Below, in pieces: positions 13,780 to 16,135 of a DNA stretch of 16,135 nucleotides. The first letter of the stretch is position 1, and every line of letters begins with the position of its first letter. The translations under genes were made by a program, and so were the position numbers. The notes beneath the pieces were generated by a model, which saw nothing but the letters and a program-made list of their open reading frames with translations, did no database searches and had not been told where the DNA came from. The stretch comes from Pseudomonadota bacterium (lineage in GTDB: Bacteria > Pseudomonadota > Alphaproteobacteria > Caulobacterales > Aquidulcibacteraceae), in assembly GCA_023410295.1 (NCBI GenBank), contig JAEYPY010000192.1, forward strand, positions 1 through 16,135, written 5' to 3'.

Positions 13780-14547
13780 TCAGTTCTTCAGCCTATAGCC
13801 GGTCTTGAAGATCCACCACACTGCCGCAAGGCAAACCACCAGGAACGTCGCGATCGCCGACAGACTGACGACGATGTTCACGTCCGCCGCCTGTTCGCCA
13901 AAGAAGGCCCAGCGGAAGCCGCTGATGAGATAAACCACCGGATTGAACAGCGTCACCGTGCGCCACGGCTCGGGCAGCATGTCGATCGAGTAGAACGTGC
14001 CGCCCAGGAACGTCAGCGGCGTCAGGATGAGCATCGGCACGATCTGCAGCTTCTCAAACCCATCGGCGAGCACGCCAAGGATGAAGCCGAACAGGCAGAA
14101 CGAGAGCGAGGTCAGCACCAGGAAGAGCAGCATCGCCGCCCAGTTCTGCACCTCGTAATCGACGAACAGCCGCGCGGTCGCCAGAATAACGAGCCCGATG
14201 ATCACCGATTTCGTCGCCGCCGCCCCGACATAGCCCGCCACAGCCTCCAGCGCCGACACCGGCGCGGACAAAAGCTCATAAATCGTCCCGGCCCACCGCG
14301 GCATATAAATGCCGAACGAAGCGTTGGAGACGCTCTCGGTCAGGATTGAGAGCATGATGAGCCCCGGCACGATGAACTCGCCATAGCTCACGCCGCCGAT
14401 CTCCATCATGCGCGAGCCGATCGCCGAGCCGAACACGATGAAATAGAGCGAGGTCGACAGCACCGGCGAGAACAAGCTCTGCCCCAGCGTGCGCAGCCAG
14501 CGCGCCATTTCGAAGCGGTAGATGGCCTGAATGCCATAGGTGTTCAT
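13780..14547 (-). CDS. yadH: ABC-2 type transporter permease, YadH-like
   Basis: A 255-residue integral membrane protein, nearly the length of E. coli YadH. The start at 14547 (MNTYGIQAIYRFEMARW) overlaps the stop of the ATPase gene (ATGA); reading further upstream runs through the ATPase gene in another frame. Six hydrophobic helices are visible, with typical family text: SLYFIVFGSAIGSR, GEFIVPGLIML, RWAGTIYELLSAPVS, and LGGTFYSIDMLPEPWRT between late helices. It should pair with the ATPase to form a half-size exporter (two permeases plus two ATPases) in the inner membrane. The substrate of YadGH is not firmly known; drug, lipid or polysaccharide export are all within the ABC-2 group. Confidence 0.92.
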   Translation of the reverse strand: MNTYGIQAIYRFEMARWLRTLGQSLFSPVLSTSLYFIVFGSAIGSRMMEIGGVSYGEFIVPGLIMLSILTESVSNASFGIYMPRWAGTIYELLSAPVSALEAVAGYVGAAATKSVIIGLVILATARLFVDYEVQNWAAMLLFLVLTSLSFCLFGFILGVLADGFEKLQIVPMLILTPLTFLGGTFYSIDMLPEPWRTVTLFNPVVYLISGFRWAFFGEQAADVNIVVSLSAIATFLVVCLAAVWWIFKTGYRLKN

Positions 14548-15470
14548 TTGCGGTGCACCAGCGATACGAAAATGTCTTCGAGCGAGCTTTGTTCGGTGTG
14601 CAAATCCTTGAAGTCGACGCCGATCTCGCCCAGCCGCTTCAGCAGCCCCGGAATGCCCGTATCTTCGGCCTGCGCATCGAAACTGTAGATCAGCTGATTG
14701 CCGCCGGCCGCGAGCTCGAGCTTGTAGCCGTTGAGCCCTGCTGGCACGCCCGCAATCGGCGCCGGCAGCTCTAAAGTCAGCTGCTTCTTGCCGAGCTTGC
14801 GCATCAGCACGTTCTTTTCTTCGACGACGATCAACTCGCCCTTGTTGATTACGCCGACGCGGTCGGCCATCTCCTCGGCTTCTTCGATATAGTGCGTTGT
14901 CAGAATGATGGTAACGCCGTTTTCGCGAAGGCCCCGCACCATCTCCCACATGTCGCGCCGGAGCTCGACATCGACGCCCGCGGTCGGCTCATCCAAGAAC
15001 AATATCTTCGGCTCGTGGCTGAGCGCCTTGGCGATCATCACCCGCCGCTTCATGCCGCCCGAGAGCGCCATGATCTTGTCGTTGCGCTTTTCCCAAAGCG
15101 AAAGATCGCGCAGCACTTTTTCGATGTAGGCAGGGTTCGGCGCAAAGCCGAACAGTCCGCGCGAGAAGCTCACCGTATCGATCACGCGCTCGAACGCGTC
15201 GGTATGCAGCTCCTGCGGCACCAGCCCGATCTTGCGCCGCGCCTGCTTGTAGTCGCGGATAATGTCGTGGCCATCGGCGACGATGGCGCCGCTCGACGGA
15301 TTGACGATGCCGCAAATGATCGAGATCAGCGTCGTCTTGCCCGCCCCGTTAGGCCCCAACAACGCAAAGATCTCGCCCTTGGCGATGTCGAGATTGATCG
15401 GCTTCAGCGCCTGCAAGCCCGACGCATAAGTCTTGCTCACATCCTTGATCGAGATGATCGGCTCAGTCAT
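14544..15470 (-). CDS. yadG: ABC transporter ATP-binding protein, YadG-like
   Basis: A 308-residue ATPase, the same length as E. coli YadG. The start at 15470 (MTEPIISIKDVSKTYASG) is chosen because the ATPase fold begins right after it; a longer reading to 15554 adds unrelated residues. Motifs are intact: Walker A GPNGAGKT (39-46), Q-loop Gln86, signature LSGGM (136-140), Walker B ILFLDEP (156-162) and switch His193 in TTHY. The region after residue 220 is the C-terminal extension usual in ABC-2 exporter ATPases. It supplies ATP hydrolysis to the permease encoded by the overlapping next gene. The 148-base space upstream holds an inverted repeat that may be its operator. Confidence 0.94.
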   Translation of the reverse strand: MTEPIISIKDVSKTYASGLQALKPINLDIAKGEIFALLGPNGAGKTTLISIICGIVNPSSGAIVADGHDIIRDYKQARRKIGLVPQELHTDAFERVIDTVSFSRGLFGFAPNPAYIEKVLRDLSLWEKRNDKIMALSGGMKRRVMIAKALSHEPKILFLDEPTAGVDVELRRDMWEMVRGLRENGVTIILTTHYIEEAEEMADRVGVINKGELIVVEEKNVLMRKLGKKQLTLELPAPIAGVPAGLNGYKLELAAGGNQLIYSFDAQAEDTGIPGLLKRLGEIGVDFKDLHTEQSSLEDIFVSLVHRK

Positions 15471-15536
15471 CGGTCTCAGTTTCCCCGCGGCAGCGCCGCA
15501 CATAAGCGCGCGAACCCGATTGCGCCAGAGGCGATC

Positions 15537-15566
15537 GTTATTCCGTAAGCGCAATGCGGAAATAAC
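15537..15566. promoter_or_regulatory. Inverted repeat upstream of the YadGH operon
   Basis: GTTATTCCG (15537-15545) and CGGAAATAAC (15557-15566) are complementary except for a one-base bulge, with an 11-base centre containing GCGC. It lies 67-96 bases upstream of the ATPase start and about 53 bases past the stop of the NTF2-like gene, both on the minus strand. It could be an operator or the remnant of a terminator; there is no T-run. Confidence 0.4.
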
Positions 15567-15618
15567 CGCGCCATGCCTGCCTCAAAGACGAGCGGCGCCG
15601 GCTGATCCCGACATGGCC

Positions 15619-16110
15619 CTAGCGCGGCGTGCAGGAGCGCGCGGGCTGATGCGGCGGCGTCCAGGTGTCGAACTGGATGCGCCAGCCCGCTTGGGTGCGG
15701 CGCCAGATGAGCGTGTAGCAGCCATCGGTGCGTTGCTCGCCCGCCTCGGCGCGCCGAACAATGCTGAACGCGCCCTGCTCCAAGATGAGATGCGGCGCGA
15801 GCTGCTGGCGGAACGTGGCGCGCAGGCTGTGCGAGATGCGATCGTCGCTCCGTCCGATCGGCGCCCACATCGCCCGCAGCGCCTCGGCGCTGACAGCCAC
15901 CGCGCCTTGCGGCGTCTGCACCACCGCGTCGTCGCTGTAGGCCGCAAGGATCGCATCCACATCGCCGCGCACGAAGGCGGCGGAGAACGCCGCGTTTCCT
16001 TCGTCGAGCGCCGCCACCGTCGCTGCATCGACGGAGGTCGGCGCTGAAGCGGGCGTGGCGCAGGCGCCAAGCGCCAGTGCAGTGAACATGGATGCCAATG
16101 AACGCCACAT
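15619..16110 (-). CDS. Lipoprotein with NTF2/SnoaL-like domain
   Basis: A 163-residue protein. A short signal peptide ends in the lipobox LGAC (Cys17). The rest fits the NTF2-like superfamily (SnoaL/DUF4440 type). A first helix (VAALDEGNAAFSAAFVRGDVDAILAAY) is followed by SDDAVVQTPQG, a second helix where SAEALRAMWAPIG stands, and C-terminal strands (LILEQGAFSIVRR, CYTLIWRRTQAGWRIQFDTW). Proteins of this type are small cone-shaped domains that bind or isomerise small molecules, or act as accessory subunits; the specific role is unknown. The start at 16110 lies near the window end and is preceded by GGGG. Nothing upstream can be read beyond 25 bases. Confidence 0.85.
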   Translation of the reverse strand: MWRSLASMFTALALGACATPASAPTSVDAATVAALDEGNAAFSAAFVRGDVDAILAAYSDDAVVQTPQGAVAVSAEALRAMWAPIGRSDDRISHSLRATFRQQLAPHLILEQGAFSIVRRAEAGEQRTDGCYTLIWRRTQAGWRIQFDTWTPPHQPARSCTPR

Positions 16111-16135
16111 GGGAACCCCCGAGACGCCCTGGGGC

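Noticed and set aside
13780..14949. A longer permease reading frame starting at 14949
   Set aside because: The extra 134 codons are the ATPase gene read in another frame; the stop-start overlap at 14544-14547 and the YadH length fix the start at 14547.
1..16135. Mobile elements, CRISPR arrays, tRNA/rRNA genes, toxin-antitoxin pairs or phage remnants
   Set aside because: None seen. The GH24 gene is phage-like in family only, with no phage neighbours, and the RHH protein has no adjacent toxin gene.

Overview
The window reads as a chromosomal segment of a high-GC alphaproteobacterium. The gene set (HDAC-like amidohydrolase beside xseB, an RHH_4 repressor, a TadG-like vWA protein, a GH24 lysozyme-like membrane protein, an ERAP-type M1 aminopeptidase) and the codon style suggest the Caulobacterales/Hyphomonadales side of the class. 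That placement is inference: no rRNA or other phylogenetic marker is present. There is no transposase, integrase, tRNA or CRISPR array, and base composition looks even, so nothing points to a recent island.

Layout. On the + strand, 3-809 is the 3' part of an NTE-type patatin phospholipase. It is followed by three overlapping lipoprotein genes (850-1428, 1425-1943, 1940-2524). They are divergent paralogues that share four cysteines with conserved spacing and are joined by 4-nt GTGA/ATGA stop-start overlaps. The 380-base gap 2525-2904 holds a possible 26-codon gene. Its leader carries 17 nt exactly complementary to the expected 3' end of 16S rRNA, and a GNRA-capped hairpin follows. The gap also holds the minus-strand terminator of a GH24 lysozyme-like gene (2905-4023) that lacks two of the three T4-type catalytic residues. 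A minus-strand ribbon-helix-helix repressor (4160-4417) and a plus-strand TadG-like gene (4637-6577) diverge from a repeat-containing promoter region.

From 6600 to 10077 everything is on the minus strand. In transcription order these are: a degenerate receiver-domain protein (10077-9595), a 23-codon candidate ORF with an RBS-enclosing hairpin (9510-9439), a small secreted Met/Gln-rich protein (9385-8921), an HDAC-family deacetylase (8878-7958), a histidine phosphatase (7912-7295), xseB (7231-6986) and csaA (6968-6600). The last four are close together and probably one operon. A divergent intergenic region (10078-10330) then precedes a secreted M1 aminopeptidase on the + strand (10331-12961), which ends at a textbook terminator. 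A minus-strand operon follows: YadG-like ATPase, YadH-like permease (stop-start overlap) and an Eci2-like enoyl-CoA isomerase 17 nt later. The last gene is a minus-strand lipoprotein with an NTF2/SnoaL-like fold (16110-15619).

Most genes are ordinary housekeeping or envelope functions. The least explained items are the mini-gene with the super-Shine-Dalgarno, the tandem Cys4 lipoproteins, the structured 23-codon ORF, and two proteins that keep a fold but have lost key catalytic or phosphorylation residues. I see no clear new defence or mobile system.
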